Assembly (NCBI RefSeq): GCF_051401765.1
Contig: NW_027480534.1
Location: forward strand, 930,001 to 994,000
Direction of reading: 5' to 3'
Origin: Calliopsis andreniformis
Taxonomy: Eukaryota > Arthropoda > Insecta > Hymenoptera > Andrenidae
Length of the DNA: 64,000 nt
Shown here: positions 51,001-62,700 of the stretch, in pieces
Layout of the letters: every line of letters starts with the position of its first letter
Numbering within the stretch: the first letter of the stretch is position 1
Translations under genes and position numbers: made by a program
The notes under the pieces: generated by a model
Databases searched by the model: none
What the model was told of the DNA's origin: nothing
What the model saw: the letters and a program-made list of their open reading frames with translations, nothing else

Positions 51001-53660
51001 GAGGATTGGGGATTGAGGATTGAGGATTGAGATACAGTATTGAGAATTGAAGATTGAGAATTTAGGATTGAGGATTGAACATTGAGGACTGAGTGTTGAG
51101 GGTCGAGTGATGAGAATTGATGTTTGTGGATGGAGGTTTGAAGATTGCAGACTGAGTATTGAGTATTGAATACTCTGAATTGAGGATATTCTATTGAGGA
51201 TTGAGTATTGAAGACTGATTGTTGAGGACCGAGGGCTGAAGATTGAGGATTCAGGATTGAGGATTCAGAATTGAGGTTTGAGTACCGAGGATTGAGGATT
51301 GAAGATTGAGTATTGAGGATTGAAGACTGAGGATTGAGGATTGAGTATTGAGGATTGAGGATGAGGCCTGAGTATCGAGGATGGAGGATGTGGGCTGAGG
51401 GTTGTGGATTGAGGTTTGAGTATTGAATCCTGCGAATTCAGGATATTCTATTGGGTATTGAGAATTGAGGATTGATGGTTGAGTATTGAGGACTGAGGAT
51501 TGAGGGTTGAAGATTGAGTATTGAGGATTCAGAATTGACGTTTGAGGACTGAGGATTGAGGATTGAAGATTGACTGTTGAGGATTGAAGATTGAGGACTA
51601 TGGATTGAGGATTGAGTATTGAGGATGAGGTCTGAGAGTTGAGGATTGAGGATTGAGTATTGAAGATTGAGGACTGAGTGTAGAGTGTTGTGTGATGAGA
51701 ATTGATGTTTGTGGATTGAGATTTGAAGATGGATGAATGGGGACTGGGTATTGAAAACTGTGAATTTAGGATATTCTGTTGAGGATTGAGGAATGACAAT
51801 TGATTGTTGAGGACTGAGGTTAGAAGATTGAGGATTCAGGATTGAGGATTCGGGATTGAGGTTTGAGGACTGAGGATTGAGGGTTGAGGACTGAGGATTG
51901 ATGATTGACTCTTGAGGATTGAGGGTTGAGGATGGAGGATTGAAGAGAGAGCGCTGAGTGTTGAGGATTGAGTGTTGAGAATTGGTCTTTGAGGATTGAG
52001 ACTTGATTATTGGATATTGCGGATTGAGTACAGAGCCAAGGGAATTCAGGATATTCTATTGAGTATTGAGAATTGAGGATTGATGATTGAGTATTGAGGA
52101 TTGATGGTTGAGGGTTGTGTGTTGAATATTGAGGATTGAGGATTGAGGATTGAGGATTGAGGATTGAAGACTGAGTATTGATGATCGAAAAATTGAGGAT
52201 TGAGTATTGAGGGTTGAGGATTGAGGACGAGGACTGACGGTTGAGTATTGAGGATTGATGATTTAGGATTGAGGATTGAGGATTGAGGATTGAGGCAGAG
52301 GATTGAAGACTGAGTACTGAGGATTGAAGATTGAGGATTGAGGATTGAGTATTGAGGATTGAGAATCGAGGATTGAGATACAGTATTGAGAATTGAAGAT
52401 TGAGAATTGAGGATTGAGGATTGAACATTGAGGACTGAGTGTTGAGGGTTGAGTGATGAGAATTGATGTTTGTGGATAGAGATTTGAAGGTTGCAGATCG
52501 AGTATTGGGTATTGAAAACTGTGAATTGAGGATATTCTATTGAGGATTGAGGATTGACAACTGACTGTTGAGGACTGAGGGCTGAAGATTGAGGATTCAG
52601 GATTGAGGGTTCAGAGTTGAGGTTTGGGGACTGAGGACTGAGGATTGAAGATTGAGTATTGAGGATTGAAGATTGAGGATTGAGGATTGAGGATTGAGGA
52701 TGAGGGCTGAGGTTTGAGGATTGAGGTTTGAGGGCTGAGGTTTGAGGATTGAGGTTTGAGGACTGAGGACTGAGGATTGAGGGTTGAAGATTGAGTATTG
52801 AGGATTCAGAATTGAGGTTTGAGGACTGAGGATTGAGGATTGAAGATTGAGTATTGGGGATTGACAATTGTGGACTGAGGATTGAGGATTGAGGATTGAG
52901 GATGAGGTCTGAGGTTTGAGGATTGAGGATTGAGGATTGAAGATTGAGGATTTGGTATTGAGTATTGAAGAATGAGGATTGAGGGTTGTGGATTGAGGAT
53001 TGAGGATTGAAGATTGAGTATTGAGGATTGAAGCCTGAGGATTGAGAAATGAAGATTGAGGATTGGGGATTGAGGATTGACGATTGAGGATTGAGTATTG
53101 AGGATTGAGAATTGAGGGTCGAGGATTGAAGATTGAGTATTGAGTATTGAAGACTGAGGATTGAGGATTGAGGATTGAAGGTTGAGGACTGAGTGTAGAG
53201 TATTGAGTGATGAGAATTGATGTTTGTGGATTGAGATTTGAAGATTGAAGAATGGGGACTGAGTATTGAAAACTGTGAATTTAGGATATTCTGTTGAGAA
53301 TTGAGGATTGACAATTGATTTTTGAGGACTGAGGTGTGAAGATTGAGGATTCAGGATTGAGGATTCGGGATTGAGGTTTGAGGACTGAGGATTGAGGGTT
53401 GAGGATTGAGGATTGAGGATTGACGCTTGAGAATTGAGGGTTGAGGATGGAGGATTGAAGAGAGAGGGCTGAGTGTTGAGGATTGAGTGTTGAGAATTGG
53501 TCTTTGAGGATTGAGATTTGATTATTGGATATTGTGGATTGAGTTCAGAGCCATGGGAATTCAGGATATTCTATTGAGTATTGAGAATTGAGGATTGATG
53601 GTTGAGTATTGAGGATTGATGGTTGAGGGTTGTGTGTTGAATACTGAGGATTGAGGATTA
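51001..53660 (+). repeat. Array region 19: A, C, A, B, A, A, B series
   Basis: Boxes start at 51185 (A subtype), 51442 (C), 51770 (A), 52050 (B), 52531 (A), 53285 (A) and 53565 (B). Spacings 257, 328 and 280 from 51185 onward repeat the super-unit spacing with a different A subtype in first place. The stretch 52.60-53.30 kb is copied at 55.15-55.85 kb (offset 2,549 at the box). No gene is seen. Confidence 0.86.
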
Positions 53661-56300
53661 AGGGTTGAGGATTGAGGATTGAGGAATGAAGATTGAGTAT
53701 TGATGATTGAAAAATTGAGGATTGAGTATCGAGGGTTGAGGATTGAGGACGATGACTGATGGTTGAGGATTGAGGTTTGAGGATTGAGGTTTGAGGATTG
53801 AGGACTGAGGCTTGAGGATTGAGGATTGAGCATTGAGGATTGCAGATTGAGGACTGGGGATTGAGGATTGAAGATTGAGGATTGATGACTGAGGATTGAG
53901 GATTGAGGATTGAGGATTGAAGATTGAGTATTGAGGATTGAATATTGAGGATTGAGGATTGAGCATTGGGAATTGAGGATGAGGGCTGAGGGTTGAGGAT
54001 TGAGGTTTGAGTATTGAATCCAGAGAATTCGGGATATTCTATTGAGTATTGAGAATTGAGGATTGATGGTTGAGTATTGAGGATTGAGGATTGAGGATTG
54101 AGGATTGAGTATTGAAGATTGAGGATTGATGATTTAGGATTGAGGATTGAGGATTGAGGATTGATGGTTGAGGGTTGTGTTTTGAATATTAAGGGTTGAG
54201 GATTGAGGATTGAGGATTGATGATTGGGGATTGGAGATTGAGCATTGATGATTGAAAAATTGAGGATTGAGTATTGAGGGTTGAGGATTGAGGACGAGGA
54301 CTGACGGTTGAGGATTGAGGTTTGAGGATTGAGGGTTGAGGATTGAGGACTGAGGCTTGAGGATTGAGGATTGAGCATTGAGGATTGAAGATTGAGGACT
54401 GGGGATTGAGGATTGAAGATTGAGGATTAAGGATTGAGGATTGGGGTTTGAGGATCTAGGATTGGAGGTTGATTATTTAGGATTCAAGATTGAGGATTGA
54501 GGATTGAGTATTGAGAATTGAGAATTGAGGATGAGGACTGAGGGTTGAGGATTGAGGTTTGAGGAACGAGGATTGAGGATCGAGGGTTGAGGACTGAGGA
54601 TTGACGATTGAGTATTGAAGATTGAGGATTGATGACTGAGGACTGAGGATTGAGGATTGAGGATTGAGGATTGAGGATTGAGGATTGAGGATTGAGTATT
54701 GAGGATTGAATATTGAGGACGGAGGATTGAGGATTGGGGATTGAGAATGAGGGCTGAGGGTGGAGGATTGAGGATTGAGTATTGAATCCAGAGAATTCAG
54801 GATATTCTATTGAGTATTGAGAATTGAGGATTGATGGTTGAGTATTGAGGATTGAGGAATGAGGATTGAGGATTGAGAATTGAAGATTGGGGATTGACGA
54901 TTTAGGATTGAGGGTTGAGGATTGAGGATTGAGATACAGTATTGAGAATTGAAGATTGAGAATTTAGGATTGAGGATTGAACATTGAGGACTGAGTGCTG
55001 AGGGTCGAGAGATGAGAATTGATGTTTGTGGATGGAGGTTTGAAGATTGTAGATTGAGTATTGAGTATTGAATACTCTGAATTGAGGATATTCTATTGAA
55101 GATTGAGTATTGAAGACTGATTGTTGAGGACCGAGGGCTGAAGATTGAGGATTCAGGATACAGGGTTCAGAGTTGAGGTTTGGGGACTGAGGACTGAGGA
55201 TTGAAGATTGAATATTGAGGATTGAAGATTGAGGATTGAGGATTGAGGATGAGGGCTGAGGTTTGAGGATTGAGGTTTGAGGGCTGAGGTTTGAGGATTG
55301 AGGTTTGAGGACTGAGGACTGACGATTGAGGGTTGAAGATTGAGTATTGAGGATTCAGAATTGAGGTTTGAGGACTGAGGATTGAGGTTTGAAGATTGAG
55401 TATTGGGGATTGGAAATTGTGGACTGAGGATTGAGGATTGAGGATTGAGGATGAGGTCTGAGGTTTGAGGATTGAGGATTGAGGATTGAAGATTGAGGAT
55501 TTGGTATTGAGTATTGAAGAATGAGGATTGAGGATTGAGGATTGAGGATTGAGGATTGAAGATTGAGTATTGAGGATTGAAGTCTGAGGATCGAGAAATG
55601 AAGATTGAGGATTGGGGATTGAGGATTGACGATTGAGGATTGAGTATTGAGGATTGAGAATTGAGGGTCGAGGATTGAAGATTGAGTATTGAGTATTGAA
55701 GATTGAGGATTGAGGATTGAGGATTGAAGGTTGAGGACTGAGTGTAGAGTATTGAGTGATGAGAATTGATGTTTGTGGATTGAGATTTGAAGATTGAAGA
55801 ATGGAGACTGAGTATTGAAAGCTGTGAATTTAGGATATTCTGTTGAGAATTGAGGATTGACAATTGATATTTGAGGACTGAGGTCTGAAGATTGAGGATT
55901 CAGGATTGAGGATTCGGGATTGAGGTTTGAGGGCTGAGGATTGAGGTTTGAGGATTGAGGATTGAGGATTGACGCTTGAGGATTGAGGGTTGAGAATGGA
56001 GGATTGAAGAGAGAGGACTGAGTGTTTAGGATTGAGTGTTGAGGATTGATCTTTGAGGATTGAGATTTGATTATTGGATATTGTGGATAAAGTACAGAAC
56101 CATGAGAATTCAGGATATTCTATTGAGTATTGAGAGTTGATGATTGATGGTTGAGTATTGAGGATTGATGGTTGAAGTTTGTGTGTTGAATATTAAGGAT
56201 TGAGGATTGAGGATTGAGGATTGAGGATTGAGGATTGGGGATTGAAGATTGAGCATTGATGATCGAAAAATTGATGATTGAGTATTGAGGGTTGAGGATT
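53661..56300 (+). repeat. Array region 20: C, C, A, A, B series
   Basis: Boxes start at 54033 and 54801 (C, both with the CCAGAGAATTC variant), 55087 (A subtype), 55834 (A) and 56114 (B). D is at 54453. The 55834/56114 pair matches 47389/47669 (offset 8,445 for both) and 41461/41741 (offset 14,373 for both), including the GAACCATGAGAATTCAGG variant of B. No gene is seen. Confidence 0.86.
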
Positions 56301-59300
56301 GAGGATTGAGGATTGAGGATTGGGGCTTGAAGATTGAGTATTGATGATTGAAAAATTGAGGATTGAGTATTGAGGGTTGAGGATTGAGGACGAGGACTGA
56401 CGGTTGAGGATTGAGGTTTGAGGATTGAGGATTGAGGATTGAGGACTGAGGATTGGGGACTGAGGATTGAGGATTGAGGATTGAGGATTGAGGATTGAAG
56501 ATACAGTATTGAGAATTGAAGATTGAGAATTTAGGATTGAGGATTGAACATTGAGGACTGAGTGTTGAGGGTTGAGTGATGAGAATTGATGTTTGTGGAT
56601 AGAGATTTGAAGATTGCAGATTGAGTATTGAGTATTGAAAACTGTGAATAGAGGATATTCTATTGAGGATTGAGGATTGACAACTGATTGTGGAGGACTG
56701 AGCGCTGAAGGTTGAGGATTCAGTATTGAGGATCCAGAACTGAGGTTTGAGGGCTGAGGATTGAGGATTGAAGATTGAGTATTCAGGATTGAAGATTGCA
56801 GATTGAGTATTCATTATTGAAAACTGTGAATTGAGGATGTTCTATTGAGGATTGAGGATTGACAACTAATCGTTGAGGACTCAGGGCTGAAGATTGAGGA
56901 TTCAGGATTGAGGATTCAGAGTTGAGGTTTGGGGACTGAGGACTGAGGATTGAAGATTGAGTATTGAGGATTGAAGATTGAGGATTGAGGATTGAGGATT
57001 GGGGATTGAGGATGATGGCTGAGGTTTGAGTATTGAGGTTTGAGGACTGAGGACTGAGGATTGAGGATTGAGAATTGAGGATTGAGGATTGAGGGTTGAA
57101 GACTGAGGATTGGGTATTGAGGATTGAGGAATGAGGATTGAGGATTGAGGATTGAGGATTGAGGATTGAAGATTGAGTATTGAGGATTGAAGACTGACGG
57201 TTGAGGATTGAGCATTGAGGATTGAGGATTGAGAATTGAGGACTGAGGATTGAGAATTGAAGATTGAGTATTGAGGATTGAAGGTTGAGGATTGACGATT
57301 GAGTATTGAGGATTGAGGATGAGGGCTGAGGATCGAGGATGGAGGATGAGGGCTGAGGGTTGAGGATTGAGGGTTGAGTATTGAATCCTGCGAATTCAGG
57401 ATATTCTATTGAGTATTGACAATTGAGTATTGATGGTTGAGTATTGAGGACTGAGGATTGAGGGTTGAAGATTGAGTACTGAGGATTCAGAATTGAGGTT
57501 TGAGGACTGAGGGTTGAGGATTGAAGTTCGAGTATTGGGGATTGAAGATTGAGGACTGAGTGTAGAGTGTTGTGTGATGAGAATTGATGTTTGTGGATTG
57601 AGATTTGAAGATTGAAGGATGAGGACTGAGTATTGAAAACTGTGAATTTAGGATTTTCTATTGAGGATTGAGGATTGACAATTGATTTTTGAGGACTGAG
57701 GTCTGAAGATTGAGGATTCAGGATTGAGGATTCGGGATTGAGGTTTGACGACTGAGGATTGAGGGTTGAGGACTGAGGATTGAGGATTGAGGATTGAGAA
57801 TGAAGGCTGAGGTTTGAGGATTGAGGTTTGAGGACTGAGGACTGAGGATTGAGGATTGAGAATTGAGGATTGAGGATTGAGGGTTGAAGATTGAGGATTG
57901 GGTATTGAGGATTGAGGAATGAGGATTGAGGATTGAGGATTGAGGATTGAGGATTGAAGATTGAGTATTGAGGATTGAAGACTGACGGTTGAGGATTGAG
58001 GATTGAGGATTGAGGATTGAGGATTGAGGATTGATGATTGAGTATTGAGGATTGAAGATTGAGGGTTGAGGATTGAGGTTTGAGGATTGAGGATTGAGGA
58101 TTGAGGATAGAGGACTGATGGTTGGGGGTTGTGTGTTGAATATTAAGGGTTGAGGATTGAGGATTGAGTATTGAGGATTGGGGATTGGAGATTGTGCACT
58201 GATGATTGAAAGATTGAGGATCGAGTATTGAGGGTTGAGGATTGAGGACGAGGACTGACGGTTGAGGATTGAGGTTTGAGGATTGAGGATTGAGGATTGA
58301 GGACTGAGGCTTGAGGATTGAGGATTGAGGATTGAGTATTGAGGATCTAGTATTGGAGATTGATTATTGAGGATTCAAGATTGAGGATTGAGTATTGAGG
58401 ATTGAGAATTGAGTATTGAGGATTGAAGATTGAGGGTTGTGGATTGAGGTTTGAGGATTTAGGATTGAAGGTTGCGGATTGAGGATTGAGCATTGAGGAC
58501 TGAGGATTGGGGCTGAGTAATGAAGATTGAGGATTGAGGACTGAGGACTGAGGACTGAGGATTGAGAATTGAGGATTGAGGATTGAGGGTTGAAGATTGA
58601 GGATTGGGTATTGATGATTGAGGAATGAGGATTGAGGATTGAGGATTGAGGATTGAGGATTGAAGATAGAGTATTGAGGATTGAAGACTGACGGTTGAGG
58701 ATTGAGGATTGAGGATTGAGGATTGAGGATTCAGGATTGATGATTGAGTATTGAGGATTGAAGATTGAGGGTTGAGGATTGAGGTTTGAGGATTGAGGAT
58801 TGAAGATTGCGGATTGAGGATTGAAGATTGCGGATTGAGGATTGAGGTTTGAGGATTGAGGATTGTGCATTGAGGATTGCAGGTTGAGGACTGGGGATTG
58901 AGGATTGAAGATTGAGGATTATGGATTGTGGATTGGGGATTGAGGATCTAGGATTGGAGATTGATTATTGAGGATCCAAGATTGAGGATTGAGTATTGAG
59001 GATTGAGAATTGAGAATTGTGGATGAGGACTGTTGGTTGAGGATTGTGGTTTGAGGACCGAGGATTGAGGATTGTGGATTGAGGACTGAGGATTGACGAT
59101 TGAGTATTAAAGATTGAGGATTGATGACTGAGGATTGAGGATTGAGGATTGAGGATTGAGGATTGAGGATTGAGGATTGAAGATTGAGTATTGAGTATTG
59201 AATATTGAGGATTGAGGATTGAGGATTGAGGATTGAGAATGAGGGCTGAGGGTTGAGGATTGATGTTTGAGCTTTGAATCCTGAGAATTCAGGATATTCT

Positions 59301-59750
59301 ATTGAGTATTGAGAATTGAGTACTGATGGTTGAGTATTGAGGATTGAGGGTTGAGGATTGAGGATTGAGTATTGAAGATTGAGGATTGATGATTTAGGAT
59401 TGAGGATTGAGGATTGGGGATTGAGGATAGAGGATTGAAGATTGAGTATTGAGGATTGAAGATTGAGTATTGAGGATTGAGGGTTGAGGTTTGAGGATCG
59501 AGGATTGAGATACAGTATTGAGAATTGAAGATTGAGAATTGAGGATTGAGGATTGAACGTTGAGGACTGAGTGTTGAGGGTGGAGTGGTGAGAATTGATG
59601 TTTGTGGATAGAGGTTTGAAGATTGCAGATTGGGTATTGAGTATTGGATACTCTGAATTGAGGGTATTCTATTGAGGATTGAGTATTGACGACTGATTGT
59701 TGAGGACTGAGGGCCGAAGATTGAGGATTCAGGATTGAGGATTCAGGATT
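56301..59750 (+). repeat. Array region 21: A pair, C modules and D modules
   Basis: Boxes start at 56654 and 56836 (A, 182 bp apart; the second is GATGTTCT), 57400 (C), 57652 (A, GATTTTCT variant), 59293 (C) and 59663 (A subtype, GGTATTCT). D modules lie at 58344 and 58945 (the latter the GGATCCAAG subtype). The stretch 58.86-59.72 kb resembles 13.24-14.06 kb in module order: D subtype, C, then A subtype. No gene is seen. Confidence 0.86.
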
Positions 59751-62700
59751 GAGGTTTGGGGACTGAGGATTGAGGATTGAGGATTGAGGATTGAAGATTG
59801 ACGATTGAGGATTGAGGATTGCGGATTGAAGATTGACGATTGAGGATTGAGGATTGAGGATTGAGGATTGAGGATTGAGGATTGTGGATTGAGGATTGAA
59901 GATTGTGTATTGAGGATTGATGATTGAGGATTGAGGATTGAGGATTAAGGATTGAGGATTGAGGATTGAGGATTGAGGATTGAGGATTGAGGATTGAGGA
60001 TTGAATATTGAATATTCATGCTTGAAGATTGAGGATTGAGTATTGAGGGTTGTGGACTGAGGACGAGGACTGAGGTTTGAGTATTAATGTTTGCGGTCTG
60101 AGGGTTGAGGGTTGAGGATTGAGAATTGAGGATTGAGGATTGAGGATTGAAGATTGTGGATTGGGTATTGAGAATTGAAGAATGAGGATTGAGGATTGAG
60201 GATTGAGGATTGAGTATTGAGGATTGAAGATTGAGGATTGAGAATTGAGGATTGAAGATTGAGGATTGAGGATTGAGGATTGAGGATTGATGATTGAGGA
60301 TTGAGGATGAGGGCTGAGGGTTGAGGATTGAGGTTTGAGGTCTGATGATTGAGGATTGAGGATTGAGAATTGAGGATTGAGGATTGTGGATTGAGGATTG
60401 AAGATTGTGTATTGAGGATTGATGATTGAGGATTGAGGATTGAGGATTAAGGATTGAGGATTGAGGATTGGGGATTGAGGATTGAGGATTGAGGATTGAG
60501 GATTGAAGATTGAGGATTGGGTATTGAGGATTGAACATTGAGGATTGAGGATTGAGGATTGAGTATTGAGTATTGAGGATTGAAGATTGAATATTGATGA
60601 TTGAAGATTAAGGATTGTGGATTGAGGGTTGTGGATTGAGGACGAGGGCTGAGGTTTGAGTATTAATGTTTGCGGTCTGAGGGTTGAGGGTTGAGGATTG
60701 AGAATTGAGGATTGAGGATTGAGGATTGAAGATTGTGGATTGGGTATTGAGAATTGAAGAATGAGGATTGAGGATTGAGGATTGAGGATTGAGGATTGAG
60801 GATTGAAGATTGAGGATTCAGGATGAGGGCTGAGGGTTGAGGATTGAGGTTTGAGGTCTGATGATTGAGGATTGAGGATTGAGAATTGAGGATTGAGGAT
60901 TGTGGATTGAGGATTGAAGATTGTGTATTGAGGAATGATGATTGAGGATTGAGGATTGAGTATTAAGGATTGAGGATTGAGGATTGAGGATTGAGGATTG
61001 AGCATTGAGGATTGAGGATTGAAGATTGAGGATTGGGTATTGAGGATTGAACATTGGGGATTGAGGATTGAGGATTGAGTATTGAGGATTGAGGATTGAA
61101 GATTGAATATTGATGATTGAAGATTAAGGATTGAGGATTGAGGGTTGTGGATTGAGGACGAGGGCTGAGGTTTGCGTATTAATGTTTGCGGTCTGAGGGT
61201 TGAGGATTGAGGATTGAGAATTGTGGATTGAGGACTGAGGATTGAAGATTGTGGATTCGGTATTGAGGATTGAAGAATGAGGATTGAGGATTGAGGATTG
61301 AGGAATGAGTATTGAAGATTGAGTATTGAGGATTGAAGATTGAGGATTGAGGATTGAGTGTTGTGGATTCAGGACGAGGACTGAGGGTTGAGTATTGATG
61401 TTTGAGTTCTGAGGATTGAGGATTGAACATTGAGGATTGAGGATTGAGGATTGAGGATTGAGGATTGAAGATTGAGGATTGAGTATTGAGGGCTGTGGGT
61501 TGAGGACGAGGACTGAGGGTTGAGTATTGATGTTTGAGGTCTGATGATTGAGGATTGAGGATTGAGGATCGGGGATTGAAGATTGAGTATTGGGGATTGA
61601 AGATTGAGTATTGAGGATTGAAGATTGAGGATTGGGTATTGAGGATTGAACATTGGGGATTGAGGATTGTGGATTGAGTATTGAGGATTGAGGATTGAAG
61701 ATTGAATATTGATGATTGAAGATTGAGGATTGAGGATTGAGTGTTGTGGATTCAGGACGAGGACTGAGGGTTGAGTATTGATGTTTGAGTTCTGAGGATT
61801 GAGGATTGAACATTGAGGATTCAGGATTGAGGATTGAGGATTGAGGATTGAAGATTGAGGATTGAGTATTGAGGGCTGTGGATTGAGGACGAGGACTGAG
61901 GCTTGAGTATTGATGTTTGAGGTCTGATGATTGAGGATTGAGGATTGAGGATCGGGGATTGAAGATTGAGTATTGAGGATTGAAGATTGAGTATTGAGGA
62001 TTGAAGATTGAGGATTGAAGATTGAGGATTGAGGATTGAGGATGAGGGCTGATGGCTGAGGATTGAGGTTTACGGACTGAGGACTGAGGGTTGAGGGTTG
62101 AGAATTGAGGATTGAGGATTGAGGATTGAAGACTGAGGATTGGGTATTGAGGATTGAAGAATGAGGATTGAACATTGAGGATTGAGGATTGAGGATTGAG
62201 TATTGAGGATTGAGGATTGAAGATTGAATGTTGATGATTGAAGATTAAGGATTGAGGATTGAGGATTGAGGACTGAGGATTGAAGATTGAGTATTGAGGA
62301 TTGACGATTGAGGATTGAGGATTGAGGATTGAGGATTGAGGATTGAGGATTGAAGATTGAGGATTAGGGACTGAGGATTGAAGATAAAGGATTGGGGACT
62401 GAGGATTGAGGATTGAAGATTAGGTATTGAGGATTGAAGATTGAGGATTGAGGATTGAGGATTGAGGATTGAGGATTGAGTATTGAAGATTGAGGATTGA
62501 GTATTGAGGGCTGTGGATTGAGGACGAGGACTGAGTGTTGAGTATTGATGTTTGAGGTCTGATGATTGAGGATTGAGGATTGAGGATCGGGGATTGAAGA
62601 TTGAGTATTGAGGATTGAAGATTGAGTATTGAGGATTGAAGATTGAGGATTGAACATTGAGGATTGAGGATTGAGGATGAGGGCTGATGGCTGAGGATTG

